A stretch of 28,587 nucleotides of DNA, from assembly GCA_023435025.1 (NCBI GenBank), contig JAEYSE010000003.1, forward strand, positions 1-28,587, written 5' to 3'. The position numbers were made by a program, and so were the translations under genes. Every line of letters starts with the position of its first letter. The first letter of the stretch is position 1. The notes under the pieces are model-generated. The model had not been told where the DNA came from. It was given only the letters and a program-made list of their open reading frames with translations, and searched no databases. The DNA comes from Bacillota bacterium (lineage in GTDB: Bacteria > Bacillota > Clostridia > Christensenellales > CAG-138). Of the stretch, positions 1-7,084 are shown piece after piece.

Positions 1-140
1 GCAGACTTGTTTGCGCTGGCCGCAATTTTCGCATATTTCGAAAACGTGCGCTGCACGGCCCCTTGTGCGATCAGGCTGAGGATCATGGCCCCGATAATCA
101 GCAATATGGTGCTGTCGTTTCCAAATACAGGGTAAAACAT
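1..140 (-). CDS. YugP-type zinc metallopeptidase, N-terminal fragment
   Basis: Partial gene: only the first 46 codons lie inside the window and the rest runs off the left edge. The visible protein starts MFYPVFGNDSTILLIIGAMI and continues with a short helix-like stretch containing FSKYAKI. This resembles the N-terminus of the YugP/putative neutral zinc metallopeptidase family (Pfam Zn_peptidase_2), which begins with one membrane helix followed by a conserved FxKYxK-like segment. The ATG at 140 has a purine-rich AAGGGGG ribosome site just upstream. The HExxH zinc site that would prove the family is outside the window, so the call rests on N-terminal resemblance. Confidence 0.6.
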   Translation of the reverse strand, partial: MFYPVFGNDSTILLIIGAMILSLIAQGAVQRTFSKYAKIAASANKS

Positions 141-166
141 AACATCCCCCTTGGTACTTTTTCTTT

Positions 167-195
167 AGTATAACACCAAACAGGCGCAACATATC
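167..195 (-). promoter_or_regulatory. Possible promoter of the YugP-type gene
   Basis: A TATACT -10 box lies on the minus strand at 172-167, about 27 nt before the ATG at 140. No good -35 is present at 16-18 nt spacing; the best is GATATG at 195-190. Weak call based on the -10 alone. Confidence 0.35.
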
Positions 196-206
196 GTCGC
201 GCCTGT
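180..206 (-). terminator. Weak hairpin after the orphan gene
   Basis: ACAGGCGC and GCGCCTGT form an 8-bp stem with an 11-nt loop, followed on the minus strand by TTGGTGTT rather than a clean U-run. It sits 18 nt after the stop of the gene ending at 225. It could be a poor intrinsic terminator; it also overlaps the region where the next gene's promoter would lie. Confidence 0.4.
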
Positions 207-224
207 GAACCGTTTGTGAGAAAC

Positions 225-1256
225 TCAGTCCTCGGTAATATTGTCGATTTTATCCCCTTCAAACGCGAAGGAAAACACCCGCACAGGCACTACGCCGTCC
301 TTTGCTGGGTAGGTGATGCCAATGGCCTTTTCCTGCCGGGAAAATGGCAGCCGCACGCCGGTGAATTCCCCAAAAAACTGCCGCATGGTTTCTGGGGTGA
401 GGCCCTCCTGCAGCGCCGGGGTCAGGTAGGAAAGCGCCTCATCCCATAGCTTGAGCAGCGCGGCCTCGCAAAACGCGCGGATAAGCTGCCTTCCGGGCAA
501 GGGCGTCGCCGGCGTATGCGTGAAAAATCCGATTTCGGGCTCCTCTTTTGTGTATTCCCCGTCAGAATAGCGATAAATTTCCTTGCGCTCGTGCATTAGC
601 AACGTCGGAAGGCGCGTAAAGCTTACGGCATGCTCTTTTTGCATGCCCACTGCGTCCCCCGCAATGCGCAGCCTTTCCTGATACGACTGGTCCAGAATTA
701 CAAGCATGCCGCCATATCCCCCCGGCAAGTCGCCTCCCGGCAGGTTTGCTTCCCCCGCCACAACGCACAACGCATGGTTTCCGATCACCCGAACGTTCCC
801 CGTCCGCCCTTCTAAAAGCGTTGTACCGTACAGGATGCGTATGCCGTCCTCAACGGCGAATTTGAGCCCGTTGTCATAATAGAGCGTTGCCACGCAGCCA
901 TCCTGTAATGAAATCTGGTCCACGGTGTAGGGGAACACCGTAACCGTCTGCGCGAGCAATACCCCCGGGGACAGCACGGCCTCATAGACACTGTCCGGCC
1001 AGGCATAGAGCTCTACGTCGGCGCTCTGCACAGGCATTGGCGCACCGTCCTGAAAGCGGATTTTTCGCATTACGGGGTACAGCTTGTATGCGTCATCACG
1101 CAGCGGATACAGGCCGATGTAATGGTCCTCATTGTTATTCAAAGGCAGCACAAGATGCCCTTCCGGCGAGGCCTCTCCCATGAGCCTACCGTTTAGTTCC
1201 ACCGCCACATGTGCGTAGCGCGTGCGCAAAAGCAGCATGGGCATATATGGTTTCAT
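225..1256 (-). CDS. Uncharacterised 343-aa protein with a structured leader
   Basis: I do not recognise a family. The ATG at 1256 (MKPYMPMLLLRTRY) is chosen because GGAGGTGA lies 5 nt upstream; an in-frame ATG 21 nt earlier has no ribosome site. There is no signal peptide, lipobox or obvious membrane segment, so the product is probably cytoplasmic. The first 240 residues look beta-rich, with many short hydrophobic strands separated by Gly, Asp and Asn. A Gly/Pro-rich loop lies near residues 177-188. The last 80 residues (LTPALQEGLTPETMRQFFGEF onwards) resemble small alpha+beta NTF2-like tails, but this is only an impression. The gene stands alone, flanked by a divergent asnS and a downstream peptidase gene. 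Its 5' leader, described separately, is the most remarkable thing about it. Confidence 0.8.
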   Translation of the reverse strand: MKPYMPMLLLRTRYAHVAVELNGRLMGEASPEGHLVLPLNNNEDHYIGLYPLRDDAYKLYPVMRKIRFQDGAPMPVQSADVELYAWPDSVYEAVLSPGVLLAQTVTVFPYTVDQISLQDGCVATLYYDNGLKFAVEDGIRILYGTTLLEGRTGNVRVIGNHALCVVAGEANLPGGDLPGGYGGMLVILDQSYQERLRIAGDAVGMQKEHAVSFTRLPTLLMHERKEIYRYSDGEYTKEEPEIGFFTHTPATPLPGRQLIRAFCEAALLKLWDEALSYLTPALQEGLTPETMRQFFGEFTGVRLPFSRQEKAIGITYPAKDGVVPVRVFSFAFEGDKIDNITED

Positions 1257-1495
1257 CCGCGTCACCTCCATATACATGCTATGCGGGCATTGACGCGGAC
1301 AGACCCATGAAGGTCCACCTAAAATCTTAATGTATCGATGCTTTCAGCGGGGGAAGCTACGTGCCCCCGACTGGTGCATTCGGGGATCCTACAAGGATTG
1401 ATGTGCAGCGGCTGCACAACCGATCCTAAGCCCGCTCCCTGATACCGCCCGTAATATAGGCGTAGCCCTTGCGTAAATCGGCCCAACTTTTTGCT
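1257..1495 (-). ncRNA. Candidate riboswitch-like structured leader of the 225-1256 gene
   Basis: The minus-strand transcript between a plausible promoter and the ATG at 1256 can fold extensively. Helix P1 pairs 1484-1471 with 1296-1285: GGGC/GCCC, AUU/AAU and ACGC/GCGU, 11 pairs with one mismatch and a 2-nt bulge. Inside it are CGCCU/GGGCG (1462-1458 with 1450-1446), GUAUC/GAUAC (1445-1441 with 1336-1332), AGCGGG/CCCGCU (1436-1431 with 1351-1346), a hairpin AGGAU/AUCCU topped by UGUGCAG/CUGCACA (1418-1412 with 1408-1402), and GGACC/GGGUC near 1316-1302. The competing helix pairs CCGCGUCA (1298-1291) with UGACGCGG (1264-1257). That helix overlaps the ribosome site GGAGGUGA and ends at the start codon. 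The two helices share 1296-1291, so they exclude each other. I match it to no known riboswitch consensus. Confidence 0.5.
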
Positions 1496-1501
1496 TAATT
1501 G

Positions 1502-1530
1502 TGTATAAGCCACGAAAAAAGAGTTGTCTG
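1502..1530 (-). promoter_or_regulatory. Promoter for the structured leader
   Basis: On the minus strand, CAGACA (1530-1525), a 17-nt spacer and TATACA (1507-1502) match the sigma-A layout with four of six bases in the -35. Transcription would start near 1495, just before helix P1 of the leader. Confidence 0.45.
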
Positions 1531-1588
1531 TTTACTCTGATCTCTTTCCCTTTTTTGCCGCTTGCCCCTGTCTGCCCGGCCCATGCTG

Positions 1589-1597
1589 TGGTATACT
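1589..1597 (+). promoter_or_regulatory. Extended -10 promoter of asnS
   Basis: TGG followed by TATACT (1592-1597) makes an extended -10 element about 88 nt before the asnS ATG. The -35 region is poor (CTGTCT at 18 nt), as is common for extended -10 promoters. The leader from here to the gene lacks the GGGTGGTACCGCG core of a T-box, so tRNA-sensing control of asnS is not evident. Confidence 0.45.
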
Positions 1598-1684
1598 CAA
1601 GGGAAGAATGGAGCTTCCAAGCGGCACTTATATCAATTGCCGTTTGCTCCGAAAATACGAAAGCAGTTCTATGGAGGAATATCC

Positions 1685-3064
1685 ATGAAACACAAACTGA
1701 AACTTTTACACAGCGACCCTGCCGCGTATGCAGGTCCGATCACAGTTTACGGCTGGGCGCGCACCGTGCGCGAAGGAAAGACTGCGGGCTTTATCGAGCT
1801 GGTGGACGGCAGCAGCTTCAAGCCCATACAGGTGGTGTTCCCGCGCGACGAACGGGACTTGGGCCGCGCACTTTCCACCGGCTGCGCCATCAAGGCCGAA
1901 GGTACACTTGTTTTAACGCCAGAAGCGCCGCAGCCTTTTGAAATACAGGCAACCGCGCTGACCGTATTGGGCGAATGCCCGCCGGAATACCCGCTGCAGA
2001 AAAAGCGGCACAGCCTGGAGTACCTACGTACCATGCAGCATCTGCGCCCACGCACGAACACGTTCCAGGCGGTGTTCCGCGTGCGCTCGGTTGCTGCCGC
2101 CGCGGTACACGCGTTCTTCCAGCAACGCGGGTTTGTGTATGTGCATACCCCCATACTGACCGGAAGCGACTGCGAGGGAGCGGGCGAAATGTTTCGCGTG
2201 ACAACGCTGGATCTTGACGACCTGCCCCGTGACGATCAGAAACAGATCGACTTTTCCAAGGACTTCTTTGGCCAGAGCGTGAACCTCACTGTAAGCGGCC
2301 AGCTCTACGGCGAAGCGTACGCATTGGCGTTTGGGGATATTTATACGTTCGGGCCGACGTTCCGCGCGGAAAACTCCTATACCGCTCGCCACGCGGCTGA
2401 ATTCTGGATGATTGAGCCGGAAATGGCCTTCTGCGACCTTGCAGGCAATATGGAAACCGCAGAGGCCATGGTTAAGTATGTGTTAAAGGACGTATTGGAG
2501 AAATGCCCGGAGGAAATGGCGTTCTTCAACAACTTCATCGACAAGGGCTTGCTGGAGCGGCTGGACAACGTGCTCAATAGCGAGTTCGCGCATGTGACCT
2601 ATACCGAAGCCGTCAAGCTGCTCGAAAACAGCGGCGCGGAATTCCAGTACCCCGTGAGCTGGGGCTGCGACCTGCAGACCGAGCATGAACGTTACCTGAC
2701 TGAGCAGGTCTACAAGCGCCCCGTGTTTGTAACGGATTACCCCAAGGAAATCAAGGCCTTCTATATGCGCCAGAACGACGATGGCAAAACCGTAGCTGCG
2801 ATGGATCTTTTAGTACCCGGCGTAGGCGAGATCATAGGCGGCAGCCAGCGTGAGGAGCGTCTGGACGTCCTGACATCGCGCATTGAAGAGCTCAAAATGG
2901 ATATGGAGCCCTACGGCTGGTACCTGGAGCTTCGGCGCTATGGCGGGGTGTACCACGCAGGCTATGGGCTGGGATTTGAGCGGCTGGTGATGTATCTAAC
3001 CGGCATGGCCAACATCCGGGACGTGCTGCCCTTCCCGCGCACAACCGGATCGCTGGAAATGTAA
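1685..3064 (+). CDS. asnS: Asparaginyl-tRNA synthetase
   Basis: Class IIb aminoacyl-tRNA synthetase that charges tRNA-Asn with asparagine using ATP, in the cytoplasm. The 459-aa protein is the usual length for bacterial AsnRS. An OB-fold anticodon-binding domain covers about residues 18-100 (ITVYGWARTVRE), followed by the class II catalytic domain. Motif 2 holds FRAE at 226-229 in the context TFGPTFRAENSYTARH. Motif 3 is GLGFER at 428-433, and the protein ends in the conserved PFPRT context. LTVSGQLYGEAYA at 201-213 is typical of AsnRS rather than AspRS. The ATG at 1685 follows GGAGG with normal spacing; an earlier in-frame start at 1562 lies upstream of the putative promoter and is rejected. 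The gene has its own promoter and terminator. Confidence 0.97.
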   Translation: MKHKLKLLHSDPAAYAGPITVYGWARTVREGKTAGFIELVDGSSFKPIQVVFPRDERDLGRALSTGCAIKAEGTLVLTPEAPQPFEIQATALTVLGECPPEYPLQKKRHSLEYLRTMQHLRPRTNTFQAVFRVRSVAAAAVHAFFQQRGFVYVHTPILTGSDCEGAGEMFRVTTLDLDDLPRDDQKQIDFSKDFFGQSVNLTVSGQLYGEAYALAFGDIYTFGPTFRAENSYTARHAAEFWMIEPEMAFCDLAGNMETAEAMVKYVLKDVLEKCPEEMAFFNNFIDKGLLERLDNVLNSEFAHVTYTEAVKLLENSGAEFQYPVSWGCDLQTEHERYLTEQVYKRPVFVTDYPKEIKAFYMRQNDDGKTVAAMDLLVPGVGEIIGGSQREERLDVLTSRIEELKMDMEPYGWYLELRRYGGVYHAGYGLGFERLVMYLTGMANIRDVLPFPRTTGSLEM

Positions 3065-3080
3065 GGACATCCGCAGAACC

Positions 3081-3110
3081 GCCGTGCAGTTGCATTGCTG
3101 CACGGCATTT
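3081..3110 (+). terminator. Intrinsic terminator after asnS
   Basis: GCCGTGCAG (3081-3089) and CTGCACGGC (3098-3106) form a perfect 9-bp stem with an 8-nt loop, followed by ATTTTC. It lies 17 nt after the asnS stop and just before the ribosome site of the next gene. Confidence 0.75.
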
Positions 3111-3135
3111 TCATGATCCGTTTCAGGAGGCGCAA

Positions 3136-4074
3136 ATGGATACCATTATTCCGGTGCTTAATACCATTCTTCCCGTACTGCTGGCTTTGGCCTTGGGCGC
3201 GTTTGCCCGAAAAAAGAAGCTGATCTCCCCGGAGGGGGCCTCGTCCTTTAAGCGGTTTGTTGCCAACTTTACGCTGCCGGCCGTAGTATTTTCCGCGTTT
3301 TACAACGCGAAGTATGATGTCACGATATTCGTGTTTGCGCTCGTCATGCTGATCTGCTGCAGCTTGGGGCTGGTCCTTGGCAGACTTGCAAACAAGCTTC
3401 TTCGCATCCGCCAGCCGCTGCTTCCGTTTCTGACCTCCGGCTTTGAAGTGGGTATGATGGGTTACGCGCTTTACACCATGCTTTTTGGTGCGGAGCACCT
3501 GACCAACATGGCCATTGCCGACCTTGGGCAGGTGGTGTTTGTGTTCAGCGTATACATCTCGCTGCTCAACGCGCAAAACGGAATGGGAAAAAAAGAAACG
3601 TTGCGGGCCATGGTATCCTCGCCCGCTTTCTTGGGTATATTCGGCGGCCTTTTGGTGGGCGTAACAGGCCTTGGGGCAGTGATCGCCTCTTCTTCGCTGG
3701 GCGGGACGCTTGATAGTATTTTGAGTTTCCTTGGCGCGCCCACCGGATATGTGATACTCTTTGCAATCGGGTACGAGATTTCGCTTTCCCGCACCAATTT
3801 AAAGGACGCCGCCATCGCCGCTGTAATCCGCCTTGCGATCATGGGCGCATTGTGCTTCCTTGCGCTGACGCTCGTAAACCTGTTTATTGAGGTGGATATG
3901 TACCTGAAATACGCGCTGATTCTGGTGTTCCTGCTGCCAGCGCCCTTTGTGCTGCCCATCTATGTAAAGGACCCGGCGCAATCCTCTTACGCTTCCACTT
4001 GCCTGTCTCTGTATACGTTGCTTTCTGTTGTGCTGTTTGCGGTGCTCACACTGTTCGCACGCGGGGTGATATGA
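3136..4074 (+). CDS. AEC (auxin efflux carrier) family transporter
   Basis: Integral membrane protein of 312 aa, made mostly of hydrophobic helices with short polar loops. It matches the AEC/Mem_trans layout of about ten membrane segments in two halves. The opening (NTILPVLLALALGAFARKKK) and the FTLPAVVFSAF segment in the second helix region resemble bacterial family members, which move small organic acids such as malate across the membrane. The substrate here cannot be read from sequence. The ATG at 3136 follows CAGGAGGCGCAA. The terminator between asnS and this gene suggests separate or read-through expression; no functional link to asnS is implied. Confidence 0.88.
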   Translation: MDTIIPVLNTILPVLLALALGAFARKKKLISPEGASSFKRFVANFTLPAVVFSAFYNAKYDVTIFVFALVMLICCSLGLVLGRLANKLLRIRQPLLPFLTSGFEVGMMGYALYTMLFGAEHLTNMAIADLGQVVFVFSVYISLLNAQNGMGKKETLRAMVSSPAFLGIFGGLLVGVTGLGAVIASSSLGGTLDSILSFLGAPTGYVILFAIGYEISLSRTNLKDAAIAAVIRLAIMGALCFLALTLVNLFIEVDMYLKYALILVFLLPAPFVLPIYVKDPAQSSYASTCLSLYTLLSVVLFAVLTLFARGVI

Positions 4075-4082
4075 TCGATACT

Positions 4083-4103
4083 TTTAAGGGCTCTGCCCTT
4101 AAA
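4083..4103. repeat. GGGCTCTGCCC-type palindromic repeat
   Basis: TTTAAGGGC-TCT-GCCCTTAAA is a perfect 9-bp inverted repeat just after the AEC gene. Its 11-nt core GGGCTCTGCCC occurs again at 7043-7053 in the opposite orientation, so it looks like a dispersed intergenic palindrome. It could also act as the AEC gene's transcript end, but no U-run follows. Confidence 0.55.
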
Positions 4104-4140
4104 CCGCTGCGGGAAGCCCTAAGAACCCTTTAAATTTAGC

Positions 4141-4173
4141 ATAAAAGAAAAAGGCCGGATTGCATCCGGCCTT
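4141..4173 (-). terminator. upp: Strong terminator after upp
   Basis: AAGGCCGGAT (4151-4160), loop TGC and ATCCGGCCTT (4164-4173) make a perfect 10-bp stem. On the minus strand it is followed by TTTTTCTTTTAT, giving an excellent intrinsic terminator for the long minus-strand gene run ending with upp. It may also stop plus-strand transcripts from the AEC gene. Confidence 0.9.
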
Positions 4174-4195
4174 TCACAAATCAATACAATGCCGT

Positions 4196-4825
4196 TTACT
4201 TTGTGCCGAACAGCCGATCGCCCGCATCGCCGAGACCGGGCACGATGTACCCATGATCATTCAAATGGCTGTCCACCGCCGCAACGTAGATGTCCACATC
4301 GTCATACGCCTTCTGTACGGCGGCAATGCCCTCGGGCGCCGCGATCAGGTGCACCAGGCGTACGCTCTTGGATCCAGCTTCTTTGACGATACGCACAGCT
4401 TCCACAGCGGAGCCGCCGGTCGCCAGCATCGGGTCCACGATGATGATGTCGCGCTCGCAAACGTCCGGCGGGAGTTTGCAATAATAGTCCACAGGTGCTA
4501 ACGTGGTAGGATCGCGGTAGAGCCCGATATGGCCGACCTTGGCGGCGGGGATAAGGCTCATCATGCCGTCCACCATGCCAAGTCCCGCGCGGAGTATCGG
4601 CACGATGCCCAGCTTCTTGCCTGCCAGTACCTTGGTGTGCGCAAGCGCCACAGGGGTTTCCACTACCGTATCGCAAAGCTCCAGATCACGCGTGACCTCG
4701 TAGGCCATCAGCGTGGCGAGTTCCTGAACCAGTTCACGGAACTCCTTGGTGCCCGTATGTTTGTCCCGAAGCAAAGAAATTTTGTGCTGTACCAGCGGAT
4801 GATCGATTACTACCAGCTTACCCAT
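4196..4825 (-). CDS. upp: Uracil phosphoribosyltransferase
   Basis: Makes UMP from uracil and PRPP in the pyrimidine salvage pathway; cytoplasmic. The 209-aa length is standard. The PRPP-binding loop is DPMLATGGSA at 131-140, and the C-terminus ends with the family signature GLGDAGDRLFGTK, which contacts uracil. The N-terminal VVIDHPLVQHKIS and the PILRAGLGMVDGM segment (76-88) are also typical. The ATG at 4825 follows GGGAGGAACGTT. It is the last gene of the minus-strand run, 54 nt after rpiB, and is closed by a strong terminator. No pyrimidine-responsive leader is visible in the short gap before it. Confidence 0.97.
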   Translation of the reverse strand: MGKLVVIDHPLVQHKISLLRDKHTGTKEFRELVQELATLMAYEVTRDLELCDTVVETPVALAHTKVLAGKKLGIVPILRAGLGMVDGMMSLIPAAKVGHIGLYRDPTTLAPVDYYCKLPPDVCERDIIIVDPMLATGGSAVEAVRIVKEAGSKSVRLVHLIAAPEGIAAVQKAYDDVDIYVAAVDSHLNDHGYIVPGLGDAGDRLFGTK

Positions 4826-4879
4826 AACGTTCCTCCCATAATTTAGAATTGCTACATAAGAAAAAGGCTCCGCCAGCGG

Positions 4880-5326
4880 TTACTGACGGGCCTCATAATC
4901 TTTTATTTTCTCAACTCTCCTGCAATGGCGGTCATCACCGGAGAACGGTGTGCTGAGCCAAACACGGAATATCTCCTCCGCCATGGAATCGCCAATCATG
5001 CATGCTCCAAGTGCGAGCACGTTGGAGTCGTTGTGTTCGCGCGTGAGCCGGGCAGAAAGCGGTTCCGAGCAAAGCGCGCAACGCACGCCTTTCGCTTTGT
5101 TTGCGGTAATGCTCGCGCCAATGCCGGTGTTACAGAGCACCACGCCACGGTCCAGTTCGCCTTTTGATACGCCCATCGCGACGGGAGACGCGAAATCGGG
5201 GTAATCCACGCTGTCCGGTGTGTTCGTTCCAAAATCAACGGTTTCGTGACCCAGTTTCGTCGCCAACGCGATCAGCTTCGCCTTGAGCAGGTACCCGCCG
5301 TGATCGCTTCCAAAACCAATTTTCAT
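4880..5326 (-). CDS. rpiB: Ribose 5-phosphate isomerase B
   Basis: Interconverts ribose 5-phosphate and ribulose 5-phosphate in the pentose phosphate pathway, supplying PRPP and so linking to the downstream upp. The 148-aa length fits RpiB/LacAB. SDHGG (7-11) supplies the substrate-binding Asp and His. The catalytic base is Cys65 in VLCNTGIGASITANK; most relatives have CGTGIG, so Asn66 replaces the usual Gly, a small deviation next to the active site. REHNDSNVLALG (97-108) is the conserved second half of the site. The ATG at 5326 follows CAGGAGAAAAGC. It lies between the LMW phosphatase gene and upp. Confidence 0.95.
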   Translation of the reverse strand: MKIGFGSDHGGYLLKAKLIALATKLGHETVDFGTNTPDSVDYPDFASPVAMGVSKGELDRGVVLCNTGIGASITANKAKGVRCALCSEPLSARLTREHNDSNVLALGACMIGDSMAEEIFRVWLSTPFSGDDRHCRRVEKIKDYEARQ

Positions 5327-5394
5327 GCTTTTCTCCTGTTTATTCTAATAAAAGCCGCATACCTGAAAGGATAGTATGCATCCGGGATGCAGCC

Positions 5395-5880
5395 CTATTC
5401 TTCTGTTTCAAGCCGCCGGAGCACGCGCTCCATGGCTTCGCGAATCTCTTCCGCCGTTTCAATATACACTTCCAGCGGTTCGCGGAACGGGTCCTGTATA
5501 TCGTACTCTTCGTCGCCCGGAAAACCGTCAACGCCTGCGGCATACCCTTTTAGCGTATGCGCCTTGTCCCCCGCTTCGGGGCACAGGGCTTCCACTTCGT
5601 CGATATGCTGCGCTTCCATCGTCAAAATAAGGTCCGCCTTTTGCGCAAGTTCCGGCGTAAGCTGCTGCGCGCGGTGGCGGCCGGGGCGGATGCCCATCTG
5701 TTCGAGCGCCATTTGCGCATACGGGGTCATTTCGGCACCCTCGCACGCCATAGTTCCTGCGGACACCGCTTCAAGCGAGCCCGACAATCGTGGGTGGTCG
5801 TCTACCAGCTCTCCCATGATGGCCTCCGCCATGGGACTTCGGCAGCTGTTACCGGTGCAGACGAATAGCACGGTTTTCAA
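5395..5880 (-). CDS. ywlE: Low-molecular-weight protein phosphatase, YwlE-like arginine phosphatase
   Basis: Cysteine phosphatase of 161 aa with the P-loop CTGNSCRSP at residues 8-16 (nucleophile Cys8, Arg14) and the general-acid Asp in DPFREP near residue 132. In Bacillus YwlE the loop is CTGNTCRSP, and its Thr sets phospho-arginine specificity; here that position is Ser. The loop otherwise matches YwlE rather than the CxGNICRSP of tyrosine phosphatases. The likely role is removing the McsB phospho-arginine degradation tag, though tyrosine phosphatase activity is possible. The start codon is TTG at 5880, with GGAGG 5 nt upstream. It sits between the sua5 and rpiB genes, a common Firmicute arrangement. 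Confidence 0.88.
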   Translation of the reverse strand: MKTVLFVCTGNSCRSPMAEAIMGELVDDHPRLSGSLEAVSAGTMACEGAEMTPYAQMALEQMGIRPGRHRAQQLTPELAQKADLILTMEAQHIDEVEALCPEAGDKAHTLKGYAAGVDGFPGDEEYDIQDPFREPLEVYIETAEEIREAMERVLRRLETEE

Positions 5881-5944
5881 AATATCCTCCTGTTCATGCG
5901 GGACTGCCGCAATTGTGCGCTATGCGCATTCCAATAAGATGGGT

Positions 5945-6988
5945 TTATTCTGCCTGTATGGTATGAAATCCGGCCGCGCGCAGCAGGCGGTTCATGAATG
6001 CAAGGCCCGCTTCTTCGGCAGGTACTTCTTCACAAAGGAGCACGTCGGCTTTTGCGCCTTGTTCGCGCAGCACGGAAAACAGGCTTTCGCAAAGCGATTT
6101 GGGGCGCTCTCTGTCGCCTATTATAACATACTCTTTCCCGCGATAAAAGTGCTGGGTTTGCTCTGTCGCCAAAATAACACAGGTTTTCCCCGAAAATGTA
6201 TAGCTTTCATAAAGCATAGCGATCCGCTTCGCAATCCGCTCCGGCTTCCCGGTGACGACGACCACCTCCGCTGCCGGTGCGTAATGTTTATACTTCATGC
6301 CGGGGGAAGGCGCATCTTCTCCGCTGCCAAGCGGCTGTAGCAGGCTTTTGTGAAGCTTTATCGGGCCAACTATGGCTTCAAGCATGCTTTGCGTCACGGC
6401 GCCCGGCCGCAATATGGTACAGGGAGAGCCAATTTTTAACACCGTTGACTCCAACCCGTATTCGCAAGCGCCGCCATCGAGTATGAGCGGGATCTTCCCG
6501 CGCATATCGTCCAGTACATGTTTGGCAGTGGTTGGGCTGGGCCGCCCGGAAAGGTTGGCGCTGGGAGCGGCAATGGGTACGCCCGCCGCATGAATAAGCG
6601 CGCGCGCCGTTTTGTGTTCCGGCATGCGGACAGCAACTGTATCAAGTCCCGCTGTCACGATATCCGGAACGATATCGGATTTTGTATACACAAGCGTAAG
6701 CGGCCCCGGCCAGAAGGCGTCCATCAGCTGCCGGGCAAGCTCGGGCACGGTATCCCAGAGCTTTCTCACATCGTTCTTGCGGGAGACATGCAAAATAAGC
6801 GGGTTGTCCGAAGGACGGCCCTTTGCTTCAAATATCTTTTTTACGGCGTTTGCGTCAAGCCCGTTTGCGCCAAGGCCGTATACGGTTTCCGTGGGAAACG
6901 CCACAAGCTCGCCGGAACGCAGAAGCTGCCCGCCAAGCTGCGTGCCCGCCTCCGGATTGCCCCGTGCGTCGATGAGCGTTGTTTGCAT
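5945..6988 (-). CDS. L-threonylcarbamoyladenylate synthase (Sua5/YwlC type)
   Basis: Makes threonylcarbamoyl-AMP from threonine, bicarbonate and ATP, the first step of the universal t6A37 modification of ANN-decoding tRNAs. The 347-aa length means the long Sua5 form. An N-terminal YrdC domain (about 1-205) carries FPTETVYGLGAN near residue 31 and the KGRPSDNPLILHV segment that binds substrate and ATP. A short linker leads to the C-terminal Sua5 domain (about 220-347). The ATG at 6988 follows GGAGGTACC. It lies in the minus-strand run after prfA and 64 nt before the phosphatase gene, matching the Bacillus prfA-prmC-ywlC neighbourhood. Confidence 0.95.
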   Translation of the reverse strand: MQTTLIDARGNPEAGTQLGGQLLRSGELVAFPTETVYGLGANGLDANAVKKIFEAKGRPSDNPLILHVSRKNDVRKLWDTVPELARQLMDAFWPGPLTLVYTKSDIVPDIVTAGLDTVAVRMPEHKTARALIHAAGVPIAAPSANLSGRPSPTTAKHVLDDMRGKIPLILDGGACEYGLESTVLKIGSPCTILRPGAVTQSMLEAIVGPIKLHKSLLQPLGSGEDAPSPGMKYKHYAPAAEVVVVTGKPERIAKRIAMLYESYTFSGKTCVILATEQTQHFYRGKEYVIIGDRERPKSLCESLFSVLREQGAKADVLLCEEVPAEEAGLAFMNRLLRAAGFHTIQAE

Positions 6989-7010
6989 GGTACCTCCAAA
7001 ATGGGATGAT

Positions 7011-7055
7011 AAAGGGCCGTTACGGCCCTTTATCGGGGTATGGGGCAGAGCCCCA
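7011..7055. repeat. Paired palindromes with a GGGGCAGAGCCCC core
   Basis: Two adjacent inverted repeats lie between prfA and the Sua5 gene: AAAGGGCCG-TTA-CGGCCCTTT (7011-7031) and TGGGGCAGAGCCCCA (7041-7055). The second shares the GGGCTCTGCCC core (reverse strand) with the palindrome at 4083-4103. The first, read on the minus strand, is followed by ATCATCC rather than a U-run, so it is a poor terminator. This looks like a dispersed intergenic repeat, which may also shape the mRNA between the two genes. Confidence 0.5.
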
Positions 7056-7084
7056 TTCGTATTATGATAGTTGCTTACGCCCGC

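Noticed and set aside
1297..1325. A TTAGGTGGACC string on the minus strand recalls the T-box core of tRNA-sensing leaders.
   Set aside because: The canonical GGGTGGTACCGCG core and its partner are absent, and the downstream gene is not an amino-acid or synthetase gene.
1341..1353. A CGCTGAAAGCATC string on the minus strand within the leader matches a 13-nt segment of bacterial 23S rRNA.
   Set aside because: The flanking sequence and folding do not follow the 23S helix around that segment, so it is most likely chance.
1319..1513. A 64-codon minus-strand frame in the leader upstream of the orphan gene.
   Set aside because: It has no ribosome site, starts at the promoter itself, and overlaps helices that better explain the sequence.
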